Notes: generated by a model from the sequence alone, not told the origin. DNA of 64,000 nt from Segetibacter sp. (GCF_025963695.1 NZ_JAOQAH010000066.1:23223-87222), one strand, 5' to 3'. Counted from the first letter of the stretch, positions 16,498 through 26,451 are shown. Numbers and translations: made by a program.

Positions 16498-17256
16498 ATG
16501 AGACTAAAAATTGCAGTGGTTTTCTGTTTTTCGCTGGCAACGTTGTTTGCGCAATCACAATTACCACAAGCTGACGTAGAAAAGGTGAGAGGTGGCAACC
16601 TCACTATTCAACCGATTACCCACGCCACACTTGTTTTAAGCTACCAAAAAAAGAACATTTATGTTGACCCAACGGGTGGGGCTGAAGCCTTTAAAGGTCT
16701 TGCTGCTCCCGACATTATTTTAGTCACTGATATTCATGGGGATCATTTTGATCCTAAAACTATTCAAGCCATCAATACTACGAAAGCAACGCTGGTTGTG
16801 CCGCAGGCGGTAGCAGATAAATTGCCACCAGAAATGGATAAGCAAAAAGTGGTGATTTTGAAAAATGGGGATAATAAAAATGTTGAGGGAATTTCTATTA
16901 CAGCTATTCCCATGTATAATTTGCCTGAAGTTGCTGACGCTTTTCATGCCAAGGGAAGAGGGAACGGTTATGTATTGAACATTGGAGGTAAGAACATTTA
17001 TATCTCAGGTGATACCGAAGACATACCAGAGATGAGGTCGCTAAAAAGTATAGACATTGCTTTTGTTTGTATGAACCTTCCCTACACAATGGATGTAAAC
17101 CAGGCAGCGGAAGGCGTACTTGCTTTTAAGCCAAAAACAATTTACCCTTACCATTTTCGTGGACAAGATGTAAACACATTTAAAACGCTGGTAAATGCAG
17201 GGGATAAAAATATAGACGTACGGGTACGTAACTGGTATGCCGCAGCAGCCAAATAG
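16498..17256 (+). CDS. Secreted MBL-fold metal-dependent hydrolase
   Basis: A 252-residue protein with a signal peptide (MRLKIAVVFCFSLATLFAQS). The mature part is a metallo-beta-lactamase fold of the UlaG/UPF0173 type: NLTIQPITHATLVLSYQKK, the metal motif TDIHGDHFDP (HxxDH-like), a second metal region YISGDTEDIPEM and a final His in IYPYHFRGQD. Members cleave phosphodiester, lactone or other bonds; substrate is unknown. The domain is complete. The gene is alone, followed 30 bp later by a terminator. The upstream 16251-16497 stretch shows no gene. Confidence 0.85.
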   Translation: MRLKIAVVFCFSLATLFAQSQLPQADVEKVRGGNLTIQPITHATLVLSYQKKNIYVDPTGGAEAFKGLAAPDIILVTDIHGDHFDPKTIQAINTTKATLVVPQAVADKLPPEMDKQKVVILKNGDNKNVEGISITAIPMYNLPEVADAFHAKGRGNGYVLNIGGKNIYISGDTEDIPEMRSLKSIDIAFVCMNLPYTMDVNQAAEGVLAFKPKTIYPYHFRGQDVNTFKTLVNAGDKNIDVRVRNWYAAAAK

Positions 17257-17287
17257 GAAAGATTTGTATGCAATAAAATTTTTGAAG

Positions 17288-17310
17288 AGAGCCTTTAGTG
17301 GCTCTTTTTC
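17288..17310 (+). terminator. Terminator of the MBL-fold gene
   Basis: AGAGCC (17288-17293) and GGCTCT (17300-17305) form a short GC stem followed by TTTTC and six more T. Confidence 0.8.
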
Positions 17311-17445
17311 TTTTTTACCTATAAACTGTTTTAAGCCTTGTTGGGATAAGAAGCAAATGGCTCGATTACTTTATTTTTTTTGTTGAAGCGGGCAGTAAAA
17401 CTTAAAACTTCCGGTTGTTTTTTCTTTGTTGAATTAAAAATGCCA

Positions 17446-17471
17446 GTACAAGGGTGTGACACAACGATGTT
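17446..17471 (+). repeat. Dispersed repeat, type A copy 4
   Basis: It reads GTACAAGGGTGTGACACAAC then GATGTT. It sits between the convergent MBL and erythromycin-esterase genes. The rest of 17311-17549 has no recognisable feature. Confidence 0.75.
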
Positions 17472-17549
17472 GAGAAATGTAATGATGCCTGGTACATTAA
17501 TGCCTTTAAAAGATTTTTAAACCGATTTTCAAAATCCCTAAAGTTCTCT

Positions 17550-18869
17550 TTACGTGCCGAATGGATAGGTTTCGGCAACGGTAAGCTTATTAGGATGTAT
17601 ATGTAATGGATGAAGCGCTTGTGTTTTGTCAAGATAAATGAAAGCGTCATATCGGGCCGGTAGAACAGATGGAACGTAATTTCCGTAACGTTCGTGCTCG
17701 GGCCGGTACACCACGCCAATGGCGCGATGATCGATGCGGTTTTCACTAAGAACAGTGTTGGTCAATTTATCCATCAACACTAGTTTGTTGTTGCCGCCCG
17801 CCTTGTGCAAAAGGTATTCCCAGCTACCCTGTCGGCCATCTGGCACAAGCATGGGCTGCATCTTGGCGCCCCAACTGTTGCCGGCGATGACACTTCCATT
17901 ATACGAGCCAAAACCCACTAAAAAAGTTTGGCCCGAAAAAGCTTTTCTTGCCAGTTCACCTATGTTGTATGTTCCCTCATCTGCCATGTCTGTTGCACTG
18001 GCATCGCCCACATGTGTGTTGTGCGCCCATACAATAGCCTTGGAGTTCTTGCCATGAAAGTCTAACAATCTTTCCAACGTTTCCTGCATATGACTATCCC
18101 TTATGTTCCATGAATCTTCGTTGCTCCTGATCATCGCTCTATAGTATTTTTCAGCATTTACCGCTATCACAGCATTTTGCTCAGTACTAAAAATCAGCTC
18201 GTCTTTTAGCTGGTACTGTGGAAGGCGTGCTTGAATCTCCTGCAATAGCTCTAAAACTTTATCCTCACACAATTCAGGAACAATCCGGCTGGCGTAGGCA
18301 TAGGAAGTTTCGTCTCCTTTATAAGGTTCGAAGCACCGAAAAGTCTCGGTTGCTTTTTTAAGTGACTCAGGTTCATTTTTTTCTAAATATTTACGAATAG
18401 CCTCAAGAGATTCCCAAAGGCTGTAGACGTCAAGACCATAAAACCCAACTTTCTGCACCTTGTTGTCATTGTATTTAAACAGCCAATCCGACAAGGCCGC
18501 TATTTCCCAGTTAGCCCACATCCAGGTGGGCCAGCGGTCAAAGCTTTTTAAAACTTGCTGTATTTGTGTTCCAGGTTCACATTGCCCTTTTACAAACTTG
18601 TTGATATTGTAACAGTCAGGCCAATCTCCTTCAACCGCAATGAAATTAAAATTCTTTTCGCTGATCAGCTTCTTAGTAATATAACTTCTCCAGGTATAAT
18701 ATTCATGTGTTCCGTGCGAAGCCTCGCCTAGCATTACAATGCGCGCATCACCTATTCTTTCAAACAATGCATCAAGTGCAGTTTTATCGTCAATAATTAT
18801 CGCATTTTCTTTTATTAACTCAATTACTTCCTTTTCGTTTACGCGGCTCTTAGCATTAAAAGTTCCCAT
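17550..18869 (-). CDS. Erythromycin-esterase-family protein
   Basis: A 439-residue cytoplasmic protein of the Ere/succinoglycan-synthesis-related family. Conserved blocks are MLGEASHGTHEYYTWR (Glu49, His52), FNFIAVEGDWPDC, FYGLDVYSLWESLEAI and the second His pair in AIVWAHNTHVGDA, followed by NIGELARKAF. Only some relatives (EreA/EreB/EreC) have proven macrolide esterase activity. This long Bacteroidota form resembles the large uncharacterised group, so resistance should not be assumed. It runs convergently to the MBL gene and has no operon partner. Confidence 0.85.
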   Translation of the reverse strand: MGTFNAKSRVNEKEVIELIKENAIIIDDKTALDALFERIGDARIVMLGEASHGTHEYYTWRSYITKKLISEKNFNFIAVEGDWPDCYNINKFVKGQCEPGTQIQQVLKSFDRWPTWMWANWEIAALSDWLFKYNDNKVQKVGFYGLDVYSLWESLEAIRKYLEKNEPESLKKATETFRCFEPYKGDETSYAYASRIVPELCEDKVLELLQEIQARLPQYQLKDELIFSTEQNAVIAVNAEKYYRAMIRSNEDSWNIRDSHMQETLERLLDFHGKNSKAIVWAHNTHVGDASATDMADEGTYNIGELARKAFSGQTFLVGFGSYNGSVIAGNSWGAKMQPMLVPDGRQGSWEYLLHKAGGNNKLVLMDKLTNTVLSENRIDHRAIGVVYRPEHERYGNYVPSVLPARYDAFIYLDKTQALHPLHIHPNKLTVAETYPFGT

Positions 18870-19135
18870 TTCTCAGTGTTTTCAAAAAATATTTACACAC
18901 AAATTATGCTAGTGTTTCTGTGGTAATAAGTGCAACAATAAAGTTCGGCCGCTCGTTACTATTTGCTTATACAGTAAGATGAATTGTTATATCAAGCATT
19001 TTTCCACAGCAATTAGTCGTCTGTTTAAATATTTGACCAAATTGAAGACTTTGCTTTTATTTTCGCAATTCTTACAAATTCGATATTAAATAAATCAATC
19101 TTCTATTTTAAATATTACTGTTTACTCAAGAACCT

Positions 19136-19990
19136 ATGAAAAAATTATTTCTTCCACTTGTCGTATTTCTATTTACTTGCTCAATTGCTTGTAATCCATC
19201 TCCGGCTACTACTAAGGAAACCCCAAAAGACAGTACAGTTTCAGACAATGCACCGGCAAAAGCTTCGGGGCCAAAAGTGATGGCAGACGCGGCCACCATT
19301 ATAGCGAGAAAAGAAGTGCCTATTCTCTGTTATCATCAAATACGTGATTGGGTAGGAAGCGACTCTAAAGGTGCAAGAGATTATATAAGACCGGTTGATG
19401 CATTTAAAGCTGATTTGAAACTGCTGGCAGATAGTGGTTATCATACTGTTTTACCTGATCAATTGTACGATTATCTTGCTTATGGAACGCCCTTACCACC
19501 TAAGCCTGTTATGCTCAGCTATGATGATACCGATGATGACCAATTTACCATTGCAGCGCCCGAAATGAAGAAGTACGGTTTTAAAGGTGTTTTCTTCATT
19601 ATGACCGTATCGATAAATCGCCCTAAATACATGACTAAGGAGCAGATAAGACAACTAACCGATGAAGGACATGTAGTTACTTCACACACCTGGGATCACC
19701 ATAGTGTAAAAGGCTATAAGACAGAGCAAGATTGGCTAACGCAAATTGAAAAGCCTAAAAAAACAATTGAAGACCTTACCGGCAAAAAAGCGATTGATTT
19801 TGCCTACCCCTTCGGACTTTGGAATAGGGAGGCAATACCAGAACTGAAGAAAAGAGGCGTTAGATCTGCTTATATTTTAAGCACAAAAAGAGATCCCGAT
19901 GATCCGTTATATACCATTAGAAGAATTATTGCAAGTGGCTATTGGAGTGCTTCAACATTGCACAAAAGCATGATCGAATCTTTTCATTAG
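19136..19990 (+). CDS. Polysaccharide deacetylase-family lipoprotein
   Basis: A 284-residue envelope protein with a lipoprotein signal (MKKLFLPLVVFLFTCSIAC, Cys19). A Thr/Pro/Ala-rich linker comes before the NodB-like catalytic domain from about residue 60: VPILCYHQIRDW, the metal and base motif VMLSYDDTDDDQF, the His motif VTSHTWDHHS and the active-site region IDFAYPFGLWN. The HxxxH metal ligands and DD pair are intact. It likely removes acetyl groups from an N-acetylated glycan at the cell surface; the glycan is unknown. The gene is monocistronic. The 18870-19135 stretch upstream has no gene, and no clear promoter stands out. Confidence 0.85.
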   Translation: MKKLFLPLVVFLFTCSIACNPSPATTKETPKDSTVSDNAPAKASGPKVMADAATIIARKEVPILCYHQIRDWVGSDSKGARDYIRPVDAFKADLKLLADSGYHTVLPDQLYDYLAYGTPLPPKPVMLSYDDTDDDQFTIAAPEMKKYGFKGVFFIMTVSINRPKYMTKEQIRQLTDEGHVVTSHTWDHHSVKGYKTEQDWLTQIEKPKKTIEDLTGKKAIDFAYPFGLWNREAIPELKKRGVRSAYILSTKRDPDDPLYTIRRIIASGYWSASTLHKSMIESFH

Positions 19991-20010
19991 GTTGCCGGCA
20001 GAAGCCCGGA

Positions 20011-20044
20011 TAGCAGCAATGGTTGCGTCGCATTACGTTCATCC
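20011..20044 (-). repeat. Dispersed repeat, type B copy 1
   Basis: On the minus strand: GGATGAACGTAATGCGACGC then AACCATTGCTGC. It lies between the convergent deacetylase and tsaD genes. It shares the GCGACGCAAC core with the copies at 37155, 40532 and 44691. Confidence 0.7.
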
Positions 20045-20108
20045 GTATATCGCTGTGAAGCTGTTGTCTTAATTGCAATAGGTTCAATTTGGCATGCGAG
20101 TAGCATTT

Positions 20109-21143
20109 TTACCACTCAGCTCTTGCAGTCGGACTAACGGTTATTTCTGCAAACTCGTTTCGCAGGTATTTGTAATAGGCGGTTATAGCAATCATAGCAG
20201 CATTATCGGTGCAATACTCAAATTTTGGAATAAAAGTATTCCAGCCTAGTTTGTTGCCTAATTCGGTTAAGCCGTTCCTTAAGCCGCTGTTAGCACTTAC
20301 GCCCCCTGCTATACAGATGTTTTTGATGCCGGTATCCTTTGCAGCTTTTTGCAGCTTGTTTAATAATATCGAAACAATACGTTGTTGAATGGAGGCGCAG
20401 ATATCGAGTAGGTTTTCTTCGATAAAATGGTTGTTCTTATTTTTTTCGGCTTGTAGAAAATACAGGATAGAAGTCTTTAAACCACTAAAGCTAAAGTTGA
20501 GACCAGGTATATTGGGCTCAGGAAACGCAAAGCGTTTTCGATCGCCTTCTTTGGCATATTTATCAATTAATGGTCCGCCGGGATACGGCAGGCCTAGCAG
20601 CTTTGCACTTTTGTCAAAAGCTTCGCCAGCAGCATCGTCAATAGTTTCGCCAATCACTTTCATTTCATAAGGGCTATCACACAATACAATTTGAGTATGG
20701 CCTCCGCTCACTGTTAAGCATAAAAACGGGAAAGACGGACGTGGCTCGTCAATCATATTTGCAAGCACATGCGCTTGCATATGATGCACAGTTATTAATG
20801 GCTTTTGCAGAGACAACGCAAGCGATTTTGCAAACTGTGCACCCACCAGCAAACTTCCAATTAACCCCGGAGCTTGCGTAAATGCTACGGCATCTACCTG
20901 GGCCAATTTTATATCTGCTTTTTGTAAAGCCACATCTACTACAGGTACAATATTTTGCATGTGGGCCCTGCTTGCCAGCTCAGGAACTACGCCTCCATAT
21001 TGTTCATGTATTTTTTGAGAAGCAATGATGTTCGATAGAATCTCACCATCCGCACAAATTGCTGCGCTGGTATCGTCGCAGGAGGATTCGATGGCTAAAA
21101 TAAGCCCCCTGCCCCTAAAGGGGTTTGTTGTAACATCGTTCAT
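20109..21143 (-). CDS. tsaD: tRNA N6-adenosine threonylcarbamoyltransferase
   Basis: A 344-residue member of the Kae1/TsaD family that transfers threonylcarbamoyl to A37 of ANN-decoding tRNAs with TsaB and TsaE. The ASKHA core begins LILAIESSCDDTSAA. The metal-binding motif is HHMQAHVLANM, with FLCLTVSGGHTQ, the nucleotide region GEAFDKSAKLLGLPYPGG and NICIAGGVSANS. The N-terminus carries about 13 extra residues (MNDVTTNPFRGRG) before the first strand. These come partly from a CCCCTAAAGGGG-type repeat, and there is no other start codon in between. The ATG is 4 nt after a TACTTTTG box. It follows the permease gene by 44 bp but seems to have its own promoter. Confidence 0.95.
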   Translation of the reverse strand: MNDVTTNPFRGRGLILAIESSCDDTSAAICADGEILSNIIASQKIHEQYGGVVPELASRAHMQNIVPVVDVALQKADIKLAQVDAVAFTQAPGLIGSLLVGAQFAKSLALSLQKPLITVHHMQAHVLANMIDEPRPSFPFLCLTVSGGHTQIVLCDSPYEMKVIGETIDDAAGEAFDKSAKLLGLPYPGGPLIDKYAKEGDRKRFAFPEPNIPGLNFSFSGLKTSILYFLQAEKNKNNHFIEENLLDICASIQQRIVSILLNKLQKAAKDTGIKNICIAGGVSANSGLRNGLTELGNKLGWNTFIPKFEYCTDNAAMIAITAYYKYLRNEFAEITVSPTARAEW

Positions 21144-21188
21144 TTTGCAAAAGTAAAAATTCTTTAACTCCCTTTAGGGTTGGGGCTT
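21102..21188. repeat. Inverted pair of CCCTAAAGGG-type repeats around the tsaD start
   Basis: Copy one (21102-21123) holds CCCCTAAAGGGG inside the tsaD 5' coding end. Copy two (21168-21188) holds CCCTTTAGGG and touches the permease stop codon. Each also carries AAGCCCC / GGGGCTT, so the pair can fold into one long stem with the tsaD promoter and ATG in the loop. Confidence 0.65.
21148..21155 (-). promoter_or_regulatory. -7 promoter box of tsaD
   Basis: Minus strand TACTTTTG, then CAAA, then the ATG at 21143. It is a full match to TAnnTTTG and predicts a leaderless tsaD transcript independent of the permease. Confidence 0.55.
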
Positions 21189-22438
21189 TATTTCATTCTT
21201 ATAGCAACAACGGGGTTCATTTTTGCTGCAATGGAAGCAGGGATTATTCCGGCAAGAACACCCACTACCATGCAAATAGATATAGCAAGTGTGAGAGTGT
21301 TTAACGAGATGTTTATCGGAAAAGGCATAACGGTGCTTAGTAGTTTGGTTAAAATGAAGACCAATACCAATCCTATTAAGCCACCTAATAAACATAGAAA
21401 CGCGCTTTCAAGTAAAAATTCTGTCATTATCGTTGAGCTCTTGGCGCCAATGGCTTTTTTTAATCCGATCTGCCCGGTTCTTTCGCGCACGGTTACAAAC
21501 ATTATATTGGCTACACCAAATGCACCAACAATAAGCGATAAACCTGCAATTGCCCAACCCCCCAAATTTATTGAACCGAAAATAGAATTTGTTTGCTCTG
21601 TAAACATGTTGATGTCATTTAAAGAAAAATCATCCTCCTGCATGGGACTAAGCCTGTGAATGGAACGCATAATGCCTCTTAATTCATCTAACAAAGCAGC
21701 AGTAGAGATGTTTTCTCGCCCCTTTACCATTATCGTTGGGCGCGAATTTTCTACTATAAACATCGCAGACATTTGCTTGTACGGCATTATGATACAATCA
21801 TCAAACTGCCATGCATCTACCATGCTCTTTCCCTGTTTTTTTATAACCCCAACCACCCTTAAATTTCTTCCCTGGAATTTAACTTCCTGGCCCAATGCCC
21901 GTTCGGCCGCGCCAAAAAGATTTTCCGCATTGGCGTACCCAATTAGTAGTACAGGGGCAGATTGTCTAAATTCCGACTCGCTTATATACCTGCCATAATC
22001 AATGTTAATGGTAAGCACTTTGTTATATTCTTCTGTTACACCATACGAACTTATGCCGTTCAAAACATTGTCACTATACTCAAGGTTACCATTAGCTCTA
22101 ATGGTGTAGCAGATAGCTGACGAAAGTGAAGATCTTGCCTTAATGGCCTGCATTTCGTGGTACTTTACATAAGGCCTTTTCAAAAACTTCCACCAGGGAA
22201 AATCCGGACCATGATTGGCGTAAGAATATTTGTCGATGTAGATAGTGTTGGTGCCCAGGCTCTTTAAATCGCCCTGCACTTTAGTTTGCAGGCTTTCTAC
22301 TGTTGCTAATACGCCAATAATGCAAAAAATACCTATCGTGATTCCGAACAACGACAAAAAGGTACGCAGTTTATTGTTTTTCAATTCCTGCAATGCCATT
22401 TTAAAGCTGTTCCATACTATAGATATTACTTTAAGCAT
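21188..22438 (-). CDS. ABC transporter permease, MacB/FtsX type
   Basis: A 416-residue inner-membrane protein with the MacB layout. TM1 is near residues 20-45 (LSLFGITIGIFCIIGVLATV) and is followed by a large periplasmic MacB-PCD domain to about residue 285 (GTNTIYIDKYSY, LRVVGVIKKQGKSM). Three C-terminal helices follow (GGWAIAGLSLIVGAFGVANI, FLLESAFLCLLGGLIGLVLV and the last one near LAISICMVVGVLAG). The segment RTGQIGLKKAIGAKSSTIM is the coupling helix contacting an ATPase. No ATPase gene lies next to it, so its partner must be encoded elsewhere. Such systems export peptides or macrolides or act in envelope stress. Confidence 0.9.
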   Translation of the reverse strand: MLKVISIVWNSFKMALQELKNNKLRTFLSLFGITIGIFCIIGVLATVESLQTKVQGDLKSLGTNTIYIDKYSYANHGPDFPWWKFLKRPYVKYHEMQAIKARSSLSSAICYTIRANGNLEYSDNVLNGISSYGVTEEYNKVLTINIDYGRYISESEFRQSAPVLLIGYANAENLFGAAERALGQEVKFQGRNLRVVGVIKKQGKSMVDAWQFDDCIIMPYKQMSAMFIVENSRPTIMVKGRENISTAALLDELRGIMRSIHRLSPMQEDDFSLNDINMFTEQTNSIFGSINLGGWAIAGLSLIVGAFGVANIMFVTVRERTGQIGLKKAIGAKSSTIMTEFLLESAFLCLLGGLIGLVLVFILTKLLSTVMPFPINISLNTLTLAISICMVVGVLAGIIPASIAAKMNPVVAIRMK

Positions 22439-22442
22439 TATT

Positions 22443-22450
22443 CAAATGTA
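22443..22450 (-). promoter_or_regulatory. -7 promoter box of the MacB-type permease
   Basis: Minus strand TACATTTG, then AATA, then the ATG at 22438. It is an exact TAnnTTTG match with 4-nt spacing. Confidence 0.5.
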
Positions 22451-22570
22451 AGTAGAGTTTAAAAAGGTTTTGTAAATATTATTTAAAGCCGCAGCCTCTT
22501 TTTTTATAAGGTTAATGATGCCTAAAATTTAGTTGTTCTTCGTTGTTTTCCAGCAGTTTAAATGCTCCTC

Positions 22571-22596
22571 AACATCGTTGTGTCACTCACTTTTAC
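22571..22596 (-). repeat. Dispersed repeat, type A copy 5
   Basis: Minus strand: GTAAAAGTGAGTGACACAAC then GATGTT. It lies in the 375-bp gap between the divergent permease and sdhC genes, which otherwise holds only their promoters. Confidence 0.75.
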
Positions 22597-22775
22597 AGCA
22601 AATACCTTTTCATCTTTTCTTTTTGCGAGGGCCATTTTTTTCCTTGCTGTCGTACCCCGCTGCGATTCTTTCTTGACTCATTAACTGAAAACGTATATCA
22701 TGCTATTCCTTTATTTTTAGCCGTATACAGCTTAAAATATTTTAAGATAAAAAAGTTTTACTTCTGTTCGTACGC

Positions 22776-22783
22776 TATTTTTG
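22776..22783 (+). promoter_or_regulatory. -7 promoter box of the sdhCAB operon
   Basis: TATTTTTG matches TAnnTTTG and lies 30 nt before the sdhC ATG at 22814. The leader it implies includes an AAATTAAAATT stretch, the A/T-rich start context usual in this phylum. Confidence 0.5.
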
Positions 22784-22813
22784 CATCGCATTTCTCAAAT
22801 TAAAATTGCTACG

Positions 22814-23524
22814 ATGACCTGGAAGCAGATGTTCACTTCTTCGATTGGCCAGAAACTTACAATGGCTCTTACCGGACTTTTTCTTATCACTTTTTTAATA
22901 GTTCATGTTGGTTTAAACGCTTGCATTTGGGCTAATGACGGTGGCCAAATGTTTAATACAGGTGCAAACTTTATGGGTTCAATGCTTGTTATAAGAATAA
23001 TGGAAATTGGGCTTTTCGCAGGCATAATTATACATTCCATACAAGGTCTAGTGTTAAATGCTGCTAATAATTCAAAAAGAAAGGTTGGTTATGCGGTAGA
23101 GTATGGCGAGCGTGGAAGCAAGTGGTATAGCCGAAGCATGGGTTTATTAGGTACGCTGCTCTTATTGTTCCTGATTATGCATATTTATCATTTCTGGGTT
23201 CCCTCGCGTTTAGGAGGTATGTGGAGTGTGAGACCGCTGCAGGAAGTAGATTATACAAACGGCCTCGGAAAGCAATATCATAATTTATATGCGGAGATGA
23301 TCGGTGTTTTTCAAAACCCTATTGTCGTTATTTTATATGTGCTCGGTTGTATATCTCTTGCTTATCACCTGATGCATGGTTTCGAGAGTGCATTTAGAAC
23401 CATCGGTGTTCACAATAACCGCTATCTTAAAATGCTGAGATATTTGGGCCGTGGATATTCTATACTCATCAGTATTGCTTTCGCAATGATGCCCATAAGC
23501 ATGTATTTTGGTTGGGTTAGTTAG
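22814..23524 (+). CDS. sdhC: Succinate dehydrogenase cytochrome b subunit
   Basis: The membrane anchor of a type-B succinate:menaquinone oxidoreductase, 236 residues from [20 protein letters not shown]. Five hydrophobic helices are visible, with His residues positioned for two hemes: FLIVHVGLN in helix [10 protein letters not shown] in helix [11 protein letters not shown] in helix III and [13 protein letters not shown] in helix IV. The family's usual length (about 220-240) is matched. An upstream ATG at 22781 would add 11 residues, and MTWKQM is the better start. It is the first gene of sdhCAB, with sdhA 56 bp downstream. Confidence 0.95.
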   Translation: MTWKQMFTSSIGQKLTMALTGLFLITFLIVHVGLNACIWANDGGQMFNTGANFMGSMLVIRIMEIGLFAGIIIHSIQGLVLNAANNSKRKVGYAVEYGERGSKWYSRSMGLLGTLLLLFLIMHIYHFWVPSRLGGMWSVRPLQEVDYTNGLGKQYHNLYAEMIGVFQNPIVVILYVLGCISLAYHLMHGFESAFRTIGVHNNRYLKMLRYLGRGYSILISIAFAMMPISMYFGWVS

Positions 23525-23580
23525 GTTGTAAATTTTCCAACCTAAAAATTATTGAATTAGCAAATTTTCAAATTGCATAT

Positions 23581-25554
23581 ATGTTAGATGCGAAAATACC
23601 GGAAGGAACTTTGGATCACGTGTGGACAGATTACAAAGGCCATTGCAAATTGGTTAATCCAGCCAATAAGCGCAAGATGGAAATTATTATTATTGGTACA
23701 GGTCTCGCTGGTGCTTCAGCGGCTGCTTCTTTAGGTGAACTTGGGTATAAAGTAAAAGCTTTTTGTTACCAGGATAGTCCACGACGGGCTCATAGTATCG
23801 CAGCACAGGGAGGGATAAATGCAGCAAAGAATTATCAAAATGATGGAGACAGCGTTTTCCGTCTTTTTTATGATACTATTAAAGGGGGAGATTATCGTGC
23901 AAGGGAAGGCAATGTGCATCGCCTTGCAGAAGTGAGTGTAAGTATAATTGATCAGTGTGTAGCACAAGGCGTTCCTTTTGCCCGTGAGTATGGTGGGTTA
24001 CTTAGCAACAGAAGCTTTGGCGGTACACAGGTGCAGAGAACGTTTTATGCAGCAGGACAAACAGGTCAGCAATTATTAATTGGCGCATACCAGGCATTGG
24101 AAAGACAAATAGCTCTAGGTAATGTAAAAATGTATAACAGGCATGAAATGCTTGAGCTCGTCACCATAGATGGAAAAGCTAAAGGAATTATAGCACGTAA
24201 TCTTGTAAGTGGCGAATTAGAAAGACATTCCGGTTACGCTGTATTGCTTTGCTCTGGTGGTTATGGTAACGTATTTTATTTATCAACCAATGCAATGGGT
24301 AGTAATGTAACTGCTGCCTGGAAAACACACAAGAAAGGTGCTTACTTCGCTAACCCTTGTTATACACAAATTCACCCTACCTGCATACCCGTAAGCGGTG
24401 ATCATCAAAGTAAGCTAACCTTGATGAGCGAGAGTTTACGTAATGATGGTCGTATATGGGTTCCTAAAAAGCAGAATGATACACGTAAGGCAAGCGAAAT
24501 TCCCGAGGAAGAAAGAGATTATTACCTCGAGAGAAGATATCCTGCCTTTGGTAACCTGGTGCCTCGTGACGTTGCATCAAGAGCGGCTAAAGAAAGATGT
24601 GATGCCGGTTTCGGTGTAGGTACTTCACGTCAAGCCGTTTACCTTGACTACGGAAACGCTATAGAGCGTTACGGACAAATTGAAGCAGGCAAAAAGGGCA
24701 TAGCAGATGCTTCTGCCGAGAACATTATTTCAATGGGTAGGGAAGTCGTTAAAGAGAAATACGGCAATCTTTTCGATATGTATGAAAAGATCACCGGTGA
24801 AAATCCGTATGAAATACCAATGCGTATTTATCCTGCTGTTCACTACACCATGGGAGGTATGTGGGTTGATTACGAATTACAGACAACAGTACCAGGTTTA
24901 TATTCTTTAGGAGAGGCAAACTTTAGCGATCATGGTGCAAACCGTTTGGGCGCTTCTGCGTTAATGCAAGGTCTTGCTGACGGTTACTTCGTTATTCCAT
25001 ACACAATAGGAAATTTCCTTGCCGATGAGATCCGCAATCCTCCTACTTCTGTTGACCACCCTGCGTTTATCGCAGCACAAAAAGATGTGGAAGACAGGAT
25101 AAACACGCTGATGAATATCAAAGGCAAAACTTCTGTCGAAAGTTTCCATAAACGCCTTGGAAAGATTATGTGGGACAAATGCGGAATGGCCCGCAATGCA
25201 CAAGGATTGCAGGAAGCGATTACAGAAATTCGTCGCCTGAAAGAAGAATTTTGGAGCGATGTGAGAATTCCCGGAGCAGTAAATGAAATGAACTTCGAAT
25301 TGGATAAAGCAGGCCGTGTAGCTGACTTTATAGAATTGGGTGAATTGATGTGTATAGACGCACTGCAACGCGAAGAAAGTTGCGGCGGACACTTTAGAGA
25401 AGAACACCAGACTGAAGAAGGTGAAGCATTACGCGACGATGAAAACTTTATGTATGTAGCAGCTTGGGAATATAGAGCGGATCATGATTGGCAACTGCAC
25501 AAAGAAGAGTTGAAGTACGAGGTGGTGAAGCCTACGGCGAGAAGTTATAAATAG
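23581..25554 (+). CDS. sdhA: Succinate dehydrogenase/fumarate reductase flavoprotein subunit
   Basis: A 657-residue catalytic subunit that oxidises succinate to fumarate with covalent FAD. The FAD-binding motif is [20 protein letters not shown] (about residue 37). The histidyl-FAD region is [17 protein letters not shown]. Substrate residues appear in [20 protein letters not shown] and in the Arg region [14 protein letters not shown], and the C-terminal FAD motif is [20 protein letters not shown]. The long form and [15 protein letters not shown] start match the Bacteroidota type-B enzyme. It donates electrons through SdhB to menaquinone. The gene is in an operon with sdhC and sdhB. Confidence 0.97.
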   Translation: MLDAKIPEGTLDHVWTDYKGHCKLVNPANKRKMEIIIIGTGLAGASAAASLGELGYKVKAFCYQDSPRRAHSIAAQGGINAAKNYQNDGDSVFRLFYDTIKGGDYRAREGNVHRLAEVSVSIIDQCVAQGVPFAREYGGLLSNRSFGGTQVQRTFYAAGQTGQQLLIGAYQALERQIALGNVKMYNRHEMLELVTIDGKAKGIIARNLVSGELERHSGYAVLLCSGGYGNVFYLSTNAMGSNVTAAWKTHKKGAYFANPCYTQIHPTCIPVSGDHQSKLTLMSESLRNDGRIWVPKKQNDTRKASEIPEEERDYYLERRYPAFGNLVPRDVASRAAKERCDAGFGVGTSRQAVYLDYGNAIERYGQIEAGKKGIADASAENIISMGREVVKEKYGNLFDMYEKITGENPYEIPMRIYPAVHYTMGGMWVDYELQTTVPGLYSLGEANFSDHGANRLGASALMQGLADGYFVIPYTIGNFLADEIRNPPTSVDHPAFIAAQKDVEDRINTLMNIKGKTSVESFHKRLGKIMWDKCGMARNAQGLQEAITEIRRLKEEFWSDVRIPGAVNEMNFELDKAGRVADFIELGELMCIDALQREESCGGHFREEHQTEEGEALRDDENFMYVAAWEYRADHDWQLHKEELKYEVVKPTARSYK

Positions 25555-25659
25555 TTTGTAAACCTATCGGAATCATCAGTAGCACTAAAAATTTGCCTGG
25601 TTCCCATTGTTTTCAATAAATAATTATCAAATTTTTCAAATTGACTAATTAAGTCTTTT

Positions 25660-26430
25660 ATGGAACACTACAATATGAATCTGACCTTGAAAATTTGGCG
25701 TCAGAAAGATGCGAAGGCGAAGGGAGGTTTTGAAACTTACCAGGTAAAAAATATTTCTTCGGAAATGTCTTTCCTCGAAATGATTGACGTGCTGAACGAA
25801 GAGCTGATAACAGAAGGAAAAGACCCGATAGCTTTTGACCACGACTGCCGCGAAGGTATTTGTGGCTCATGCTCTATGTATATTAACGGCAAGCCCCATG
25901 GACCATGGAAAGCTACTACTGTTTGCCAGTTGCATATGCGGGCGTTTAAAGATGGAGAAACGGTCGTAGTAGAGCCATGGAGAGCAAATGCTTTTCCGGT
26001 TGTTAAAGACCTTGTGGTTGACCGTTCTGCATTCGACCGTATTGTTCAGGCAGGTGGGTATATCAGCGTAAATACCGGCAATGCAGTAGATGGTAATGCT
26101 ATACCTGTAGATAAAGATAAAGCTGACAAGTCTTTCGCTGCCGCGGCATGCATCGCTTGTGGAGCTTGTGTTGCTGCCTGCAAAAATTCTTCGGCTATGC
26201 TGTTTGTGTCTGCAAAAGTCTCGCACCTTGCGTTACTTCCCCAGGGACAACCAGAAAGAAAATCGCGGGCAATTAACATGGTAGCGCAAATGGATAAAGA
26301 GGGTTTTGGCTCTTGTACCAACATTGGTGCCTGCGAAGCTACCTGCCCTAAAGAAATTCGGTTGACCAATATTGCCAGGCTAAATGCCGAATATTTGTCT
26401 GCTGCGCTTACTATCGACCGGGAGAATTAA
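25660..26430 (+). CDS. sdhB: Succinate dehydrogenase iron-sulfur subunit
   Basis: A 256-residue electron-transfer subunit. The N-terminal plant-type ferredoxin domain has [19 protein letters not shown] for the [2Fe-2S] cluster, with the fourth Cys in TTVCQLHMR. The C-terminal domain has [17 protein letters not shown] and [15 protein letters not shown] for the [4Fe-4S] and [3Fe-4S] clusters. It starts with [15 protein letters not shown]; an internal ATG five codons on is possible. It ends the sdhCAB operon and is followed by a terminator 21 bp after the stop. Confidence 0.97.
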   Translation: MEHYNMNLTLKIWRQKDAKAKGGFETYQVKNISSEMSFLEMIDVLNEELITEGKDPIAFDHDCREGICGSCSMYINGKPHGPWKATTVCQLHMRAFKDGETVVVEPWRANAFPVVKDLVVDRSAFDRIVQAGGYISVNTGNAVDGNAIPVDKDKADKSFAAAACIACGACVAACKNSSAMLFVSAKVSHLALLPQGQPERKSRAINMVAQMDKEGFGSCTNIGACEATCPKEIRLTNIARLNAEYLSAALTIDREN

Positions 26431-26451
26431 TAGAAAACTTTATATTGCAAG

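Noticed and set aside
17550..18869. Possible macrolide resistance gene
   Set aside because: The family name suggests it, but this long Bacteroidota form is distant from proven Ere enzymes, so resistance is not claimed.
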